Positions 1-9,444 are shown, numbered from the stretch's first letter. The stretch is 64,000 nucleotides of DNA from Legionella steigerwaltii (GCF_001468065.1 NZ_LNYZ01000007.1:86178-150177), one strand, 5' to 3'. Made by a program: numbers and translations. The notes: generated by a model from the sequence alone, not told the origin.

Positions 1-707
1 ACTGCTTCGACCCCTGTCATCGCGGTTAAACCATTAGCAAAAGCAGTTAACAACATCCAAAATGTCAATGTTTCAAGTGAATTCGTTTGACTTTTTGCTA
101 TGTTATGTACAGGTAGTGGATGTCCACCATTAATCCAAACCTCTCCTAATCCAATAAGCAGAGTAACTGATATGCACACTATAAAAATAATTACCGGAAT
201 TACAAGAAGTGTTCCTGTCTCACGAATTCCTCGCAAATTAATTAAGGTGAGCATAAGCAGGATCACAAGACATAATGTCAGTGTGTAGGGATGCAATGCA
301 GGAATTGCCGACACAATCGCACCAACACCAGCTGATATACCAACTGTAACATTCAATAAATAATCCAGTATTAGAGAAATCGCTGCACCTAAACCATATT
401 TTTTGCCCAAATTATCACTAGCAACAATGTAGGCCCCTCCTCCATTTGGATATGCGGCAGTTGTTTGCATGTAAGAAAAATACAAAGACATAAGCACAAT
501 AACGACTAATATGGATATAGTAAAAAAATGATTTAATCCGATTATTCCGGCTGGTAACAAAACAGCAAGTGCTGCTTCCGGCCCATATGCTGTTGAAGAT
601 AATGCATCTAATCCCAGTGCGGGAACTCCAGTTAATATGGATAATTCTTGTGTCTTCCTAGACCTTAACGAAAGAGGTTTTCCCAAGATTTTATCTATGA
701 TTGACAT
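1..707 (-). CDS. APC-superfamily permease, KimA/YdaO-like (3' part outside window)
   Basis: Inner-membrane amino acid/polyamine/organocation-type transporter. The ATG lies at 705-707 on the minus strand and the frame stays open for 235 codons to the window edge, so the C-terminal half is missing. The N-terminus reads LSSTAYGPEA, then several hydrophobic segments, then the motif YPNGGGAYIVASDNLG, and later ANGLTAMTGVEA. From memory these match the B. subtilis potassium importer KimA (YdaO) and relatives better than classical amino acid permeases. The substrate cannot be fixed from this fragment; a potassium or amino acid carrier is an inference. It is divergent from the secreted protease that begins at 886. 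Confidence 0.8.
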   Translation of the reverse strand, partial: MSIIDKILGKPLSLRSRKTQELSILTGVPALGLDALSSTAYGPEAALAVLLPAGIIGLNHFFTISILVVIVLMSLYFSYMQTTAAYPNGGGAYIVASDNLGKKYGLGAAISLILDYLLNVTVGISAGVGAIVSAIPALHPYTLTLCLVILLMLTLINLRGIRETGTLLVIPVIIFIVCISVTLLIGLGEVWINGGHPLPVHNIAKSQTNSLETLTFWMLLTAFANGLTAMTGVEA

Positions 708-885
708 GTCCCTATAACCTCAAAATTTTTAATCTATTGTAACTATTCAATAAAACTTAATAAAGATATCTTCATCCGAGTAATTAACTCGAACTTGTTC
801 ATAAAAGTAAAACCATTGACTTGTTGACAAAAGGATCAAAAAGCACAACAATTCGACTTAAAATTTTAATTATGGAACTCTTATT

Positions 886-1965
886 ATGGATATAAAAAAA
901 TTTTCTATTGGCTTAATCAAAGTGCTCGCTTTTGCTTTATTAATAATCCAGAGCGCTTTTGCCGAAGATATTAAGGTTGTTGGAACGTTAGAGCAGGCTT
1001 TAAAACAAGATGATGTAAGCTTGTCGCAAAATACCTCTGTAAAAGATGAAAAAGTCATACAATTAATGCACGTGGAATTATCAAATGAAGCAAAAAATCT
1101 TCTGATCAACCATGCTAAAGATGCTTTAGAACATAAACATCAGTTTGCCTATACCTCACCCAGCGCACCGATGCCCAATAACATTAAACTGGGTATGAAT
1201 AATGTACCCGTATTGGATCAAGGAATACATGGGACCTGTACTACATTTGCAGTAACTGCCGCGCTTGATGCCACGATGATCAAAGGTGATTATATTAGTC
1301 AATTGTGTAACCTACAGCTAGGCAGTTATTTGGAAAGCTATGGTTACGGTCCAAGTGGTTGGGATGGAAGTTATGCAAATTACGTAATAGCCCAAATGGA
1401 ATATTATGGAATCGTCAATAAGTTAAAGCAGTTAAAATTTGGTTGCGGAGATCTGACCCAATATCCTACTTACTCAGCACATAATCCAGAATCTTTTATG
1501 GCACCTGAAAAATTTAAATTACTCAGTGAACCTGTTTTTGGGAAGGAGGTTAACTGGTCTGATGTATACCAAAGAAATAATCCTGAGAAAAATTTAAATA
1601 GTGTAAAGCAGGCCCTGAATGCTGGCGACAGATTGGCCTTTGCTGTGCTTCTTCCCCGTACCGATTTAGGATTTGTGGGAGCAGTTGCCAAATATAAGAC
1701 CTGGATATACAAAGATACATGGGTATTAACTCCAGAAATTATAGCAGGTGTTGATTCTGTAGAAGCAGCTCATGAAATGGTCATTACCGGGTATGATGAT
1801 AATGCGGTTGCGGTGGATAATAATGGAGTAAAGCATACAGGGTTATTATTTTTACGTAACTCTTGGGGCACTTCTGTTGGTGATTATGGCGAATTTTATA
1901 TGTCTTATGATTATTTTAAATTATTAGCTTATGATATAACCCGATTTTCGCGAGCTTCAATATAA
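886..1965 (+). CDS. secreted papain-like (C1 family) cysteine protease
   Basis: A 359-residue protein with a signal peptide (hydrophobic core about residues 8-22, likely cut after AFA at 24-26) and a prosegment-like stretch to about residue 95. The papain catalytic set is visible: Gln112 in VLDQGIHGTCTTFA (oxyanion hole), Cys118, His296 in AAHEMVITGYDD and Asn325 in RNSWG. Between Cys and His it is long, with several extra cysteines (141, 187). Legionella secretes C1 proteases of this kind through its type II system (Lpg2622 of L. pneumophila is one I recall), so periplasmic transit and release is a reasonable inference. It is a single gene, followed by a palindromic repeat. Confidence 0.85.
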   Translation: MDIKKFSIGLIKVLAFALLIIQSAFAEDIKVVGTLEQALKQDDVSLSQNTSVKDEKVIQLMHVELSNEAKNLLINHAKDALEHKHQFAYTSPSAPMPNNIKLGMNNVPVLDQGIHGTCTTFAVTAALDATMIKGDYISQLCNLQLGSYLESYGYGPSGWDGSYANYVIAQMEYYGIVNKLKQLKFGCGDLTQYPTYSAHNPESFMAPEKFKLLSEPVFGKEVNWSDVYQRNNPEKNLNSVKQALNAGDRLAFAVLLPRTDLGFVGAVAKYKTWIYKDTWVLTPEIIAGVDSVEAAHEMVITGYDDNAVAVDNNGVKHTGLLFLRNSWGTSVGDYGEFYMSYDYFKLLAYDITRFSRASI

Positions 1966-2049
1966 CTGGAACAAGGAAAAAATTTTTTCAAACGTAGATA
2001 CTGTCAAAATGCAATCTTTCAACGAAAATTTAGGTTGCTTGTGATCGTT

Positions 2050-2141
2050 GTAGCCTGGGTGTAGCGCAGCGAAACCCGGGATATAGCAGCGTGAATTTTT
2101 ATCCGTAACCCGGGTTACGGCTTTGCCTTCACCCAGGCTAC
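2050..2141. repeat. BIME-like REP pair, copy 1 (chimeric arms)
   Basis: Two inverted REP units with GTAG at both outer ends. The left loop is of the GCAGCG type (GTAGCGCAGCGAA) and the right arm, read inward, is of the other type (GAAGGCAAAGCCGTA), so the outer stems pair but the loops do not. A second CTAC follows at 2146-2149 and contains the stop codon of the next gene. Confidence 0.9.
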
Positions 2142-2145
2142 ATTT

Positions 2146-2913
2146 CTACGTTTCTATCTCCTTAAGTTGCAAACGATAAAAATCGACCGCATTAGTCAAT
2201 AAAATTTTATTCGTTATATCAGGATCAAACGTATCCGAAATGAGAACAATATCTTCTTCTTTAAAAGGTTGTGGCGCACGTGTTGATGGAAGATCAGTAC
2301 CAAACATCAACGCATTGGGATTAATAGAAACAATCGTTTTTAAAGCCTTAGCCACATCAAAATCAACTCGCCCAAATCCAGATGCTTTCACTTTGACGCC
2401 TTGTTCAACAAGCTTAAATAATTCAGAAAGCCCTTTTTTTGATAATCCTAGATGATCGATACACAAAGCAGGTAAACTGAGCAATTGATCGGCTAATTCA
2501 ATAAGCTCAGAAGAGTCAACATATAATTCAACATGCCACTGTGCAATCTCATAAACTCGATGCGCCATGTCACTTAAATGTTCGATTGTTTCTGAACCAC
2601 CTCTTTTTAAATTAAATCGTATTCCTCGAATCCCCTGCTGATTTAATTCAATAATTTGCTCATCACTTACTGAAGCAGGTAATTGAGTCACCCCAACAAA
2701 ATTTGAACCCAAAGTGTGCAAAGCATTAACAAGATACGTTTGGTCAAATGCTTGAAAAGAGCCTGATACTACTGCCCCACCAACAATATGCAAGGGTTTT
2801 GCAATTTTAAGATAATCCATAACCGTAAACTCATTGGGTAAATAGGATTGGTTGGCAACCAAAGGAAACTGGTAATCGATAATATGTAAATGTGCATCAA
2901 ATAGGTTAATCAT
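2146..2913 (-). CDS. amidohydrolase-family (TIM-barrel) metal-dependent hydrolase
   Basis: 255 residues starting MINLFDAHLHIID; the His-X-His pair right after the first strand is the metal-binding signature of the amidohydrolase superfamily. Later LCIDHLGLSKKG and MFGTDLPSTRAPQP supply the expected His and Asp ligands. The arrangement resembles PF04909 proteins such as 2-pyrone-4,6-dicarboxylate hydrolase and related lactonases. The substrate is unknown. The protein is cytoplasmic, with no signal peptide. Its TAG stop is embedded in a GTAG that lies 8 nt outside the neighbouring REP pair, so the 3' end may have been reshaped by that element. Confidence 0.8.
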   Translation of the reverse strand: MINLFDAHLHIIDYQFPLVANQSYLPNEFTVMDYLKIAKPLHIVGGAVVSGSFQAFDQTYLVNALHTLGSNFVGVTQLPASVSDEQIIELNQQGIRGIRFNLKRGGSETIEHLSDMAHRVYEIAQWHVELYVDSSELIELADQLLSLPALCIDHLGLSKKGLSELFKLVEQGVKVKASGFGRVDFDVAKALKTIVSINPNALMFGTDLPSTRAPQPFKEEDIVLISDTFDPDITNKILLTNAVDFYRLQLKEIET

Positions 2914-2944
2914 TTATGTCCCTGTTTTTACGTAATCCTTTATT

Positions 2945-3019
2945 GTAGCCTGGCTGCTTGCAGCCAGGGAACTATTAAATGCATTCTAGAAAAATCCTGG
3001 TTGCAAGCACCCAAGCTAC
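2945..3019. repeat. BIME-like REP pair, copy 2 (diverged)
   Basis: GTAGCCTGGCTGCTTGCAG opens the left arm and the right arm, read from the other strand, is GTAGCTTGGGTGCTTGCAAC. The loops (CTGCTTGCAG / GTGCTTGCAA) differ from all other copies but match each other. The GTAG foot on the minus strand provides the TAG stop of the 949-residue gene, at 3016-3018. Confidence 0.8.
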
Positions 3020-5865
3020 CCAAAACGGTTTACAAACATCTCTTCTTCAACAGGCACATCAATTGGCAATTGAGATTTTTCTTTTTCAGCAAAGAACCCA
3101 TGTTTTTTAGTATCGGAATTCATTGAGGTCAAGCTCTCTTCTTTGATTGATTCCATCAAAGTCGGAATATCCCTATACCCACCAAGACAATATCGTTCCC
3201 ATTGACCGTCCAATTCCATTTCAATAAAACAATGATCAGGATTAACATCAATAGAGACAGGCACATCAGGATACAAACGACTCATTTCCTCTTTAAAGGC
3301 AATAGCTCTTAAACGGCAACTTCCAACCCCTAAGTTCCTTGCTTCATCAAGATATTCATTGCCGTCATGAACTTTGGCGTTACGTAATTTTCCATGATCT
3401 TTACCAAATCTAAGGTATTTCATTAATAAGCGATGTATCTCTTGATGCTCAGGTTGAGCAGTTAAAGTGTTAAAAACAGGATGCGCTCTATATTGCTTGG
3501 GCATGCGTAACAATAAATTGATCTTGACTTCTTGAGGCTCTGTTGTTGGCTTAAGTAAGCGAATATAGTGCAAATGATTTTCTTTAGAGTACTTTATTTC
3601 AAAATCATCTTTTTTTAATCCTGTAATTGCAACATCCAGTAAGGTTTCACCAGGATGCACAGAAGGCATAGCCCGCCAATTTTCCGTTAGGCTTAATCTC
3701 TTTTTTCCTTTCAAGAGAACAAGATTTGATTCATCTTTTCTTCGTTCAATAAGTTCTTCGGTTAATCCCTCCGGATGAAACTCGTAGTCACTATCCACTA
3801 GATTTTCAGTGGCATTCATTCCTACTAATTGAAAATATTGGAATGGAGAAGATGGGTTTTTAGTGATGACTAAGTCAGGATAAACTTCATCACGATAATA
3901 CTTAGTAGACGGAGTAAAAGTCAGTAAATCAACCGGTTTAAATATGGCTTTTCTATATCGTGATTGAGCTACAGAAGCTTTCGTATCAACACCACTTTGA
4001 TATGTTTTTTGGTTCGTCCCTTTCTGGGTAATAATATGTCGTTTCAGTTGTTGTAACGCTGATTGTGCATCTTCATCATACTCAGGATTTTCTAGTTCAA
4101 TTTCAATAATCGCTTGTTTGGTTTGATTTAAATGATAGTCGTCCAATTTGGGCGAAAATATTGACGCGACCTGATTCAGATGTGTTTCAAGGGTTTGATG
4201 ATCATCTGCTATTTCTTGACAGACTTTATAATCAAGAAAGTGTATTTGTGTCGTATTCAATTGCTGATGCTCAGCTTGCATAAGCACTGCCGCTCGGGCT
4301 GCCGGTTTTAATTTAGACGCCAGCAAATCATCAAAATCCTCTCCATGAATCGCATTCTTTAAGGATTCTTTGTTCATTTTGACTAATTGTCCATTTTCCC
4401 AGGTATATAATGCATGGCCATTAGCAAGCAATCCACTCATATGCTTTAGCAGCTGATCACGCTTATTTGTTGGCCAACTGGAAAATGACCAATCAGAAAA
4501 AATATAAATTTGCCCTGTGGGCAATGGCTCCCGCTCTTCAACCACTTCTTCAGGCATTTCCCCTTGAAGTGTGATTGAAGGTTTACTCTTTAACTTTTCT
4601 ACTGCCTCGCGGATATCCCCATCAAAAATACCCTGAGTACGCGCAAAAGCTCTCACATTGGTATAAGCAGTTGACGGAAACCATTCGCCCAAGAAACCTG
4701 TTTTTCTTTGTAATGTAGGAAGTAAGGTTGCGATAAGCTCTAAAGCAACATCAACCTGTAATTCAACGGAATAGTTTTTAAATTTGGGATTACGAAAAGG
4801 CAACAAAAGTGCTTTCAAGTTAGCTGCTTTTTCTCTATCTTTTTGATTGATCCACCATTTGGATTCAATGCGCTGAATTTCTTTATCTAACACTGCTAAT
4901 AATGTGCTCATCAATTCTTTGCCTGATGAGGGTAAAATTTGTAACTTAAACGGAGGTAGCAATTGTTTTTGTACTGCAATCATCGCCTCAAAATCATCAC
5001 ACTGTTCCTCTGCAGTTTCTTCAGGTTGCTGTTTACTTTTTGTTGCCTCTCTAAGACCTGCCTCCAAAGTTTTTGGTAAAACATGTCTTCCTCTGTTTAC
5101 AAGATCAGGATTAATCTGATTTAAAACTTGCATCACATTGTGCGAACAAAAAGTTGCATCCGAAGGAACATTGCGTTCTCTGTCCTTTTTATCCTGCTGA
5201 TTTGACCATTGGAACAAAGATTTAACTACAGCCCAGAAACTGGTACGACTTTGTCCTTGCGCATGAAATTGTTCCGTTACTTTAACTTGTTGCAGATAGG
5301 CCTTTAGAAATTGTTGTCTTTGATCACTGTTGGTATGCTTAAACACTAATAAGCTCGAATTCACCACTGGAAGAATTTCTGCTTGCCCCGAAGCACGCCA
5401 GAATGTAACCAGTAACTGAATTAGTCTTATTCTATTCTCTTGAGATGCAGTAAGGAATCGCTCAATTAATTCCTCCGCCCCCTCGCTGCCAGTCACCTGA
5501 GCAGCCAATTGTTTCATCCATTCAGGCCCACCAGAAAGTGCTTCTTTTATTTGGATTAGGGTGAATTCTTTACTGCAGTAGCCTAGAAGTAGAATTGTTA
5601 ATTCTTCTATATTTTTTTCTTGAAGTTTTTCAATAAATTTTTCTGTTGATACAGACAGTTGTCGTTCGTAATTATGACAAATGACGCCATATTTATTCTT
5701 CCCGGTACAAACAAAGACTGTAACTACTTCCCTATGTCCATGTTTGTTGCCAGCGGTCGTTAGAGATTGAGCGGCCTGTTTTAAACGTACCAAAGGTTTA
5801 CTGCTATTTGAGACAACAAATACAATATCACCTGGCTCAATAGCGCAATCCTTCATTACTAACAT
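3016..5865 (-). CDS. large hypothetical protein with two putative papain-fold modules
   Basis: 949 residues, no signal peptide or membrane segment. I recognise no named family. Near the N-terminus are PGDIVFV (11-17), a His in KHGHREVVTVFVCTG (His44) and, after a helical stretch, TFCSHNVMQVL (Cys240). GDI, then His, then a late CS is the order of permuted papain-fold (YiiX/NlpC-like) enzymes. Near the C-terminus GVGSCRLRAIAF (Cys850) followed by NPDHCFIEMELDG (His878) looks like a transglutaminase-like core. Both are inferences from motif order. The middle is charged and helical. Size, cytosolic character and Glu-rich tail (EEE near the end) suggest a Dot/Icm-type effector, unproven. A His-rich protein lies 21 bp upstream and is probably co-transcribed. 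The TAG stop comes from a REP foot, so the original C-terminus may have been longer. Confidence 0.6.
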   Translation of the reverse strand: MLVMKDCAIEPGDIVFVVSNSSKPLVRLKQAAQSLTTAGNKHGHREVVTVFVCTGKNKYGVICHNYERQLSVSTEKFIEKLQEKNIEELTILLLGYCSKEFTLIQIKEALSGGPEWMKQLAAQVTGSEGAEELIERFLTASQENRIRLIQLLVTFWRASGQAEILPVVNSSLLVFKHTNSDQRQQFLKAYLQQVKVTEQFHAQGQSRTSFWAVVKSLFQWSNQQDKKDRERNVPSDATFCSHNVMQVLNQINPDLVNRGRHVLPKTLEAGLREATKSKQQPEETAEEQCDDFEAMIAVQKQLLPPFKLQILPSSGKELMSTLLAVLDKEIQRIESKWWINQKDREKAANLKALLLPFRNPKFKNYSVELQVDVALELIATLLPTLQRKTGFLGEWFPSTAYTNVRAFARTQGIFDGDIREAVEKLKSKPSITLQGEMPEEVVEEREPLPTGQIYIFSDWSFSSWPTNKRDQLLKHMSGLLANGHALYTWENGQLVKMNKESLKNAIHGEDFDDLLASKLKPAARAAVLMQAEHQQLNTTQIHFLDYKVCQEIADDHQTLETHLNQVASIFSPKLDDYHLNQTKQAIIEIELENPEYDEDAQSALQQLKRHIITQKGTNQKTYQSGVDTKASVAQSRYRKAIFKPVDLLTFTPSTKYYRDEVYPDLVITKNPSSPFQYFQLVGMNATENLVDSDYEFHPEGLTEELIERRKDESNLVLLKGKKRLSLTENWRAMPSVHPGETLLDVAITGLKKDDFEIKYSKENHLHYIRLLKPTTEPQEVKINLLLRMPKQYRAHPVFNTLTAQPEHQEIHRLLMKYLRFGKDHGKLRNAKVHDGNEYLDEARNLGVGSCRLRAIAFKEEMSRLYPDVPVSIDVNPDHCFIEMELDGQWERYCLGGYRDIPTLMESIKEESLTSMNSDTKKHGFFAEKEKSQLPIDVPVEEEMFVNRFG

Positions 5866-5886
5866 GAGACCGCTCTCCCTATTTAA

Positions 5887-6402
5887 TCACCCATGACCAT
5901 GACGAGTACCGAAACCACCAGAAGATGATACTACATATGAAGAGTGGCCGTAGCCATGACCATGATGATGATCATCTTTGCAGGTTGCACTGGTTATTAT
6001 TATCGATGAGAGAAGCACCGCTAAACAGTCATCATCTCCTCCTGCTTGCTCTAATCCTTTGGTAATTTCATCAATTTTACTGGGTTCGAAATCCAGTTGT
6101 TTGAGTCGAAATGCGAGATCTCCTGGTTTAGAAAAAGTAAGGACACTAACTTCAGCAGCATGCGCTCTGAGTAAGGGTAAATAAGCCTCTTTTTTGGCTT
6201 GTAACGCTGAGGAAGTAGGTGATGTGCTTTTAATCACCGTATATCTGTTTACAACTTCGTCAATATATTTAGCTGCTTCCTCATCGTCTTTAAGTTTACC
6301 TTCATTGCTTTTTTCAATTAAAAGCTCATATCGACTTTGCAAATCGAGCAATGTACCTAAGGCTTCTTTAAGCTCCGGCTCTAATTTTTTTAATGTTGCC
6401 AT
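5887..6402 (-). CDS. small hypothetical protein with His/Gly-rich tail
   Basis: 171 residues, mostly charged and helical to about residue 125, then a hydrophobic patch (CLAVLLSSIIITSATC) and a tail reading DDHHHGHGYGHSS and ending GTRHGHG. The tail could bind Ni, Zn or Cu; this is an inference from composition. The ATG is preceded by GGAG at good spacing. The gene runs 21 bp ahead of the 949-residue gene on the same strand, so the two probably form an operon and may function together. I recognise no family. It could be a partner, a chaperone or a metal-binding accessory protein. Confidence 0.6.
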   Translation of the reverse strand: MATLKKLEPELKEALGTLLDLQSRYELLIEKSNEGKLKDDEEAAKYIDEVVNRYTVIKSTSPTSSALQAKKEAYLPLLRAHAAEVSVLTFSKPGDLAFRLKQLDFEPSKIDEITKGLEQAGGDDDCLAVLLSSIIITSATCKDDHHHGHGYGHSSYVVSSSGGFGTRHGHG

Positions 6403-6642
6403 TACGTCTCCTAGACTAGTTTAATTTCGGACAGAATATTATCATGCACAGATCAACCAATCAACTTTCTGATTTCAATTTAATCAATAGCTTAAGGAAA
6501 ACATTTAAGGTGAGGTAGAAAAATAAAATAGGCTTAAAATTAAGTATGTCTAATGAGGTGAGAACTTTGATATCCTTTGTACTTGTTATTGAAAGCCACT
6601 ATTCGATAGAATCAGAATATATTTATTACAGGTCCTTTTTTA

Positions 6643-7302
6643 ATGATAGAATTTACTTTGATCCAAAAAATCTGTATTTGGGCCATTCCCATTTTACTCG
6701 CCATCACCTTACATGAAGCTGCCCATGCGTATGTTGCCTATCGTTGTGGCGATACGACTGCAAAAATGTTTGGTCGATTAAGTTTAAATCCTCTGCGACA
6801 TATCGATCCAATAGGTACTATCTTTATCCCCTTATTGATTGGTATTTTAACACAATTTAATTTTGTCATTGGCTATGCAAAGCCTGTCCCAATTAATTGG
6901 AACCAGTTTCGTCACCCTAGGCGTGACATGATCATGGTAACCCTTGCCGGTCCCGTCTCGAATATTTTGATGGCATTTTTATGGGCTGCTTGTGATAAAC
7001 TCGCCCTAATTTTGAACCCAAACACCTCGATGGCAGTACTGTTTCTTTATGCTACCGCACAAGCAGGTATATTTATTAATTTGATTTTAGCTGCATTGAA
7101 TATACTCCCTATTCCGCCACTCGATGGTAGTCGAGTCGTCATGAGCCTTTTACCTCCCAGACAAGCTATAGCGTATGCAAAAATAGAGCCTTACGGATTT
7201 TTTATTCTTATTCTTTTAGTATTTACTGGAGTTCTTGGCATGATATTAACCCCGCTAATCAATCTGGGGCTAATCACACTCAGTGCCATTTTTCAAATAT
7301 GA
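6643..7302 (+). CDS. site-2 protease family membrane metalloprotease (M50)
   Basis: 219 residues, strongly hydrophobic with about five to six membrane segments. HEAAH at residues 24-28 lies in the first segment (the HExxH zinc site) and NILPIPPLDGSRV puts the third ligand at Asp161. There is no PDZ domain, so this is the compact YwhC/rhomboid-like S2P branch rather than RseP. It presumably cleaves membrane substrates within the inner membrane; targets are unknown. pdxB follows 38 bp downstream on the same strand and may be co-transcribed. Confidence 0.88.
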   Translation: MIEFTLIQKICIWAIPILLAITLHEAAHAYVAYRCGDTTAKMFGRLSLNPLRHIDPIGTIFIPLLIGILTQFNFVIGYAKPVPINWNQFRHPRRDMIMVTLAGPVSNILMAFLWAACDKLALILNPNTSMAVLFLYATAQAGIFINLILAALNILPIPPLDGSRVVMSLLPPRQAIAYAKIEPYGFFILILLVFTGVLGMILTPLINLGLITLSAIFQI

Positions 7303-7340
7303 ATGGAAGGTAGCTTTTTTGATGTGGAGTAAGCGTTCCT

Positions 7341-8405
7341 ATGAATATTCTTGCTGATGCCTCTCTCCCAGGGTTAGAGGAGGCTTTTCCCAAACCCTTT
7401 CACTTAACGAAATATCATCATCCTGATGAAATTAAGCAATTACTTCTTGGACAAGATATTCTCCTATGTCGCGCTGCGCTCAAAGTAAATCAATCTTTAT
7501 TAAAAAATCATTCTTTGCGATATGTTGCTACAGCGAGTAGCGGTACTGACCATTTAGATCATCTTTGGCTTAATTCCCAGAACATTCAAATAATCGATGC
7601 GAAAGGTTCTAATGCACGAGCGGTTGCTGATTATGTCGTTGCATGTCTTGCTGTGCTGGAACAACAACGTCTTATACGTGGAGATATTGCCGGTATTATT
7701 GGTTTGGGAAAAGTGGGAACGCAGGTCGCTGTTCGTTTGCAAGCAGCTGGTTTTCAAATTCGTACTTATGACCCGCCCAAAGCAGTACGTGAAACTTTTC
7801 ATAGTTGCAGTTTAGAAGAACTACATCAAGTTGACCTCCTATGCATCCATGCTGAATTGCATAATACTCAACCCTATCCTAGCGACAATTTAATTCATCA
7901 GAATTTTTTTAACCAGTTAAAACCAGGTTGCGTCATTATCAATCCCGCACGCGGGGGAATTGTCAATGAAGAAGAACTTCTTCATACCTCAAAACCCCTA
8001 ATCTATTGTACTGATGTATACCTCAATGAACCTAACATCGACAAACGCATTATTGATAAATCCACAATATGCACCCCCCATATCGCAGGTCATAGTCTCG
8101 AAGCAAAATACGCTGCCGTCGCTATGGTCAGCGCCGCATTACATAAAATTGCAGGCTTACCTCTCCCACAATTTGCCGCACCTCAGTTGCCTGAGAGCTT
8201 GAACGTGGGACAAGATGAATTATGGTACGAATCGATATTAAACATTTATAATCCTCTTGAAGAAACAATATTCTTGAAACAGGCTTTGGATAAAAAAGCT
8301 GCTTTCCTAAATTTGCGTCAACAACATCAAATACGCCATGATTTTTCTCGATATCCTACTAGCTCAACTCTGAGCAACAACACTAAGTTATTGCTTGGAA
8401 AGTAA
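7341..8405 (+). CDS. pdxB: erythronate-4-phosphate dehydrogenase
   Basis: 354 residues of the D-2-hydroxyacid dehydrogenase family. It opens [16 protein letters not shown] as PdxB proteins do, carries the NAD-binding motif [13 protein letters not shown] at about residues 118-130, then [13 protein letters not shown] and [13 protein letters not shown] with the catalytic His. The C-terminal 90 residues are the extra dimerisation domain that separates PdxB from other family members. It oxidises 4-phosphoerythronate in the DXP-independent route to pyridoxal phosphate, feeding the many PLP enzymes of the cell (glyA, alr and the transsulfuration enzyme are in this window). Confidence 0.93.
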   Translation: MNILADASLPGLEEAFPKPFHLTKYHHPDEIKQLLLGQDILLCRAALKVNQSLLKNHSLRYVATASSGTDHLDHLWLNSQNIQIIDAKGSNARAVADYVVACLAVLEQQRLIRGDIAGIIGLGKVGTQVAVRLQAAGFQIRTYDPPKAVRETFHSCSLEELHQVDLLCIHAELHNTQPYPSDNLIHQNFFNQLKPGCVIINPARGGIVNEEELLHTSKPLIYCTDVYLNEPNIDKRIIDKSTICTPHIAGHSLEAKYAAVAMVSAALHKIAGLPLPQFAAPQLPESLNVGQDELWYESILNIYNPLEETIFLKQALDKKAAFLNLRQQHQIRHDFSRYPTSSTLSNNTKLLLGK

Positions 8406-8534
8406 AAAATAAGGCAATTAATATCCTAATTATTTACTTTATGTGCACGAATAAATCTAAAACTGTCCATTGTAAATTAGGAAATCAAATGATACTCTTT
8501 TTTCGATTTTTAAAAAAACAAAGGAGTATGTGTT

Positions 8535-8951
8535 ATGTCTTTAGGAGTAAAATTATCTACTTTTGCAGCAGCATTAGTTCTTGCTGGTTCTGCTTTTGCA
8601 ATTGATGCGGGTTGCCCAGATCTGAGTGCTCTTCAAGCAGAAGGGATCTCAATGGCTGATCTCATTGGTAATGACTATTACGTCGGTTATTCAATCAGTA
8701 CCTTCGGTTCTGATGCTAACTGGGGTTTTGCCATCGGACCAGTTCAAGCGGATTCAGATGAAGATGCATTAGATGCTTCAAATCAAATTTTAAATAACAT
8801 GACCACTCCTGGATTTCCTTTGGAACTCGATCAAAACGTATTAGTTTGTTTGTATGATACGGGTAATCCTTATATTTATTCTATTGCTGTTAGAGATTAT
8901 GCAATTAGTCCAATGAAGTTAAAACAATACTTGCAAAAAGCTCACAGGTAA
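8535..8951 (+). CDS. small secreted protein, tandem paralogue 1 (DUF4949/Hbp-like)
   Basis: 138 residues with a clear signal peptide (cut after AFA, about residue 22) and AAAGGAG ahead of the ATG. The mature protein has two cysteines (in DAGCPDLS and VLVCLYDTG), probably a disulfide, and the motif YYVGYSISTFGSDANWGFAI. It is clearly homologous to the gene at 9040: same length, same Cys positions, same WGFAIGPV core. Legionella genomes carry families of such proteins, annotated DUF4949 or hemin-binding Hbp-like; that assignment is from memory and moderate in certainty. Periplasmic or secreted location is inferred from the signal peptide. Confidence 0.75.
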   Translation: MSLGVKLSTFAAALVLAGSAFAIDAGCPDLSALQAEGISMADLIGNDYYVGYSISTFGSDANWGFAIGPVQADSDEDALDASNQILNNMTTPGFPLELDQNVLVCLYDTGNPYIYSIAVRDYAISPMKLKQYLQKAHR

Positions 8952-8972
8952 CAACACAAAACTATGTACTTC

Positions 8973-9002
8973 TCTAGGTTGAATACGCAAATTCAACCTA
9001 GA
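8973..9002 (+). terminator. 12-bp perfect hairpin between tandem paralogues
   Basis: TCTAGGTTGAAT at 8973-8984 pairs perfectly with 8991-9002 around a 6-nt loop. It follows the first paralogue by 21 bp. The trailing T-run is weak (TTAATTTGG), so it may be an attenuating terminator or an mRNA-stabilising 3' structure. Confidence 0.5.
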
Positions 9003-9039
9003 TTAATTTGGAATAATTGATTTAACAAGGAGTGATAAT

Positions 9040-9444
9040 ATGTCTTTAAGAGCAACTACTTTAGCAGCTGCTTTAGTCCTTACAGGATCTGCTTTTGCAG
9101 ATGAGTCAGTTTGCCCTAAACTGAATGACATTCAGTCAGTAGGAATCGAAATGGCTTCTCAGCTGGGTTATAATTATTATATTGGTTATTCGATCAATAA
9201 TTACAACACCTCTTCAAGCTGGGGATTTGCTATTGGCCCCGTAGAAGCTGAGTCTGAAGAAGACACCATCGAAATAACAAATGATATTTTAGCTGACTTG
9301 ACTGCCCAAGGAATTCCTGAGCATGGGAAAAACGGTGAGTTAGTTTGCTTCTACGAAACAGGTGATCCCAATCTTTTTGCAATTGCAATCAAAGATTATG
9401 TAGATCTGTCACCTATGAAGTTCAAACATTACATACACAAATAA
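9040..9444 (+). CDS. small secreted protein, tandem paralogue 2 (DUF4949/Hbp-like)
   Basis: 134 residues with signal peptide (MSLRATTLAAALVLTGSAFA), preceded by AAGGAG. It shares with the upstream gene the conserved Cys residues (SVCPKLND and LVCFYETGDPN), the YYIGYSIN...WGFAIGPVEAES core and the SPMK.K.Y C-terminus, so the pair arose by tandem duplication and has diverged considerably since. It has the same uncertain DUF4949/Hbp-like assignment. A hairpin separates the two, which would allow different expression levels. A REP pair follows 8 bp after the stop. Confidence 0.75.
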   Translation: MSLRATTLAAALVLTGSAFADESVCPKLNDIQSVGIEMASQLGYNYYIGYSINNYNTSSSWGFAIGPVEAESEEDTIEITNDILADLTAQGIPEHGKNGELVCFYETGDPNLFAIAIKDYVDLSPMKFKHYIHK

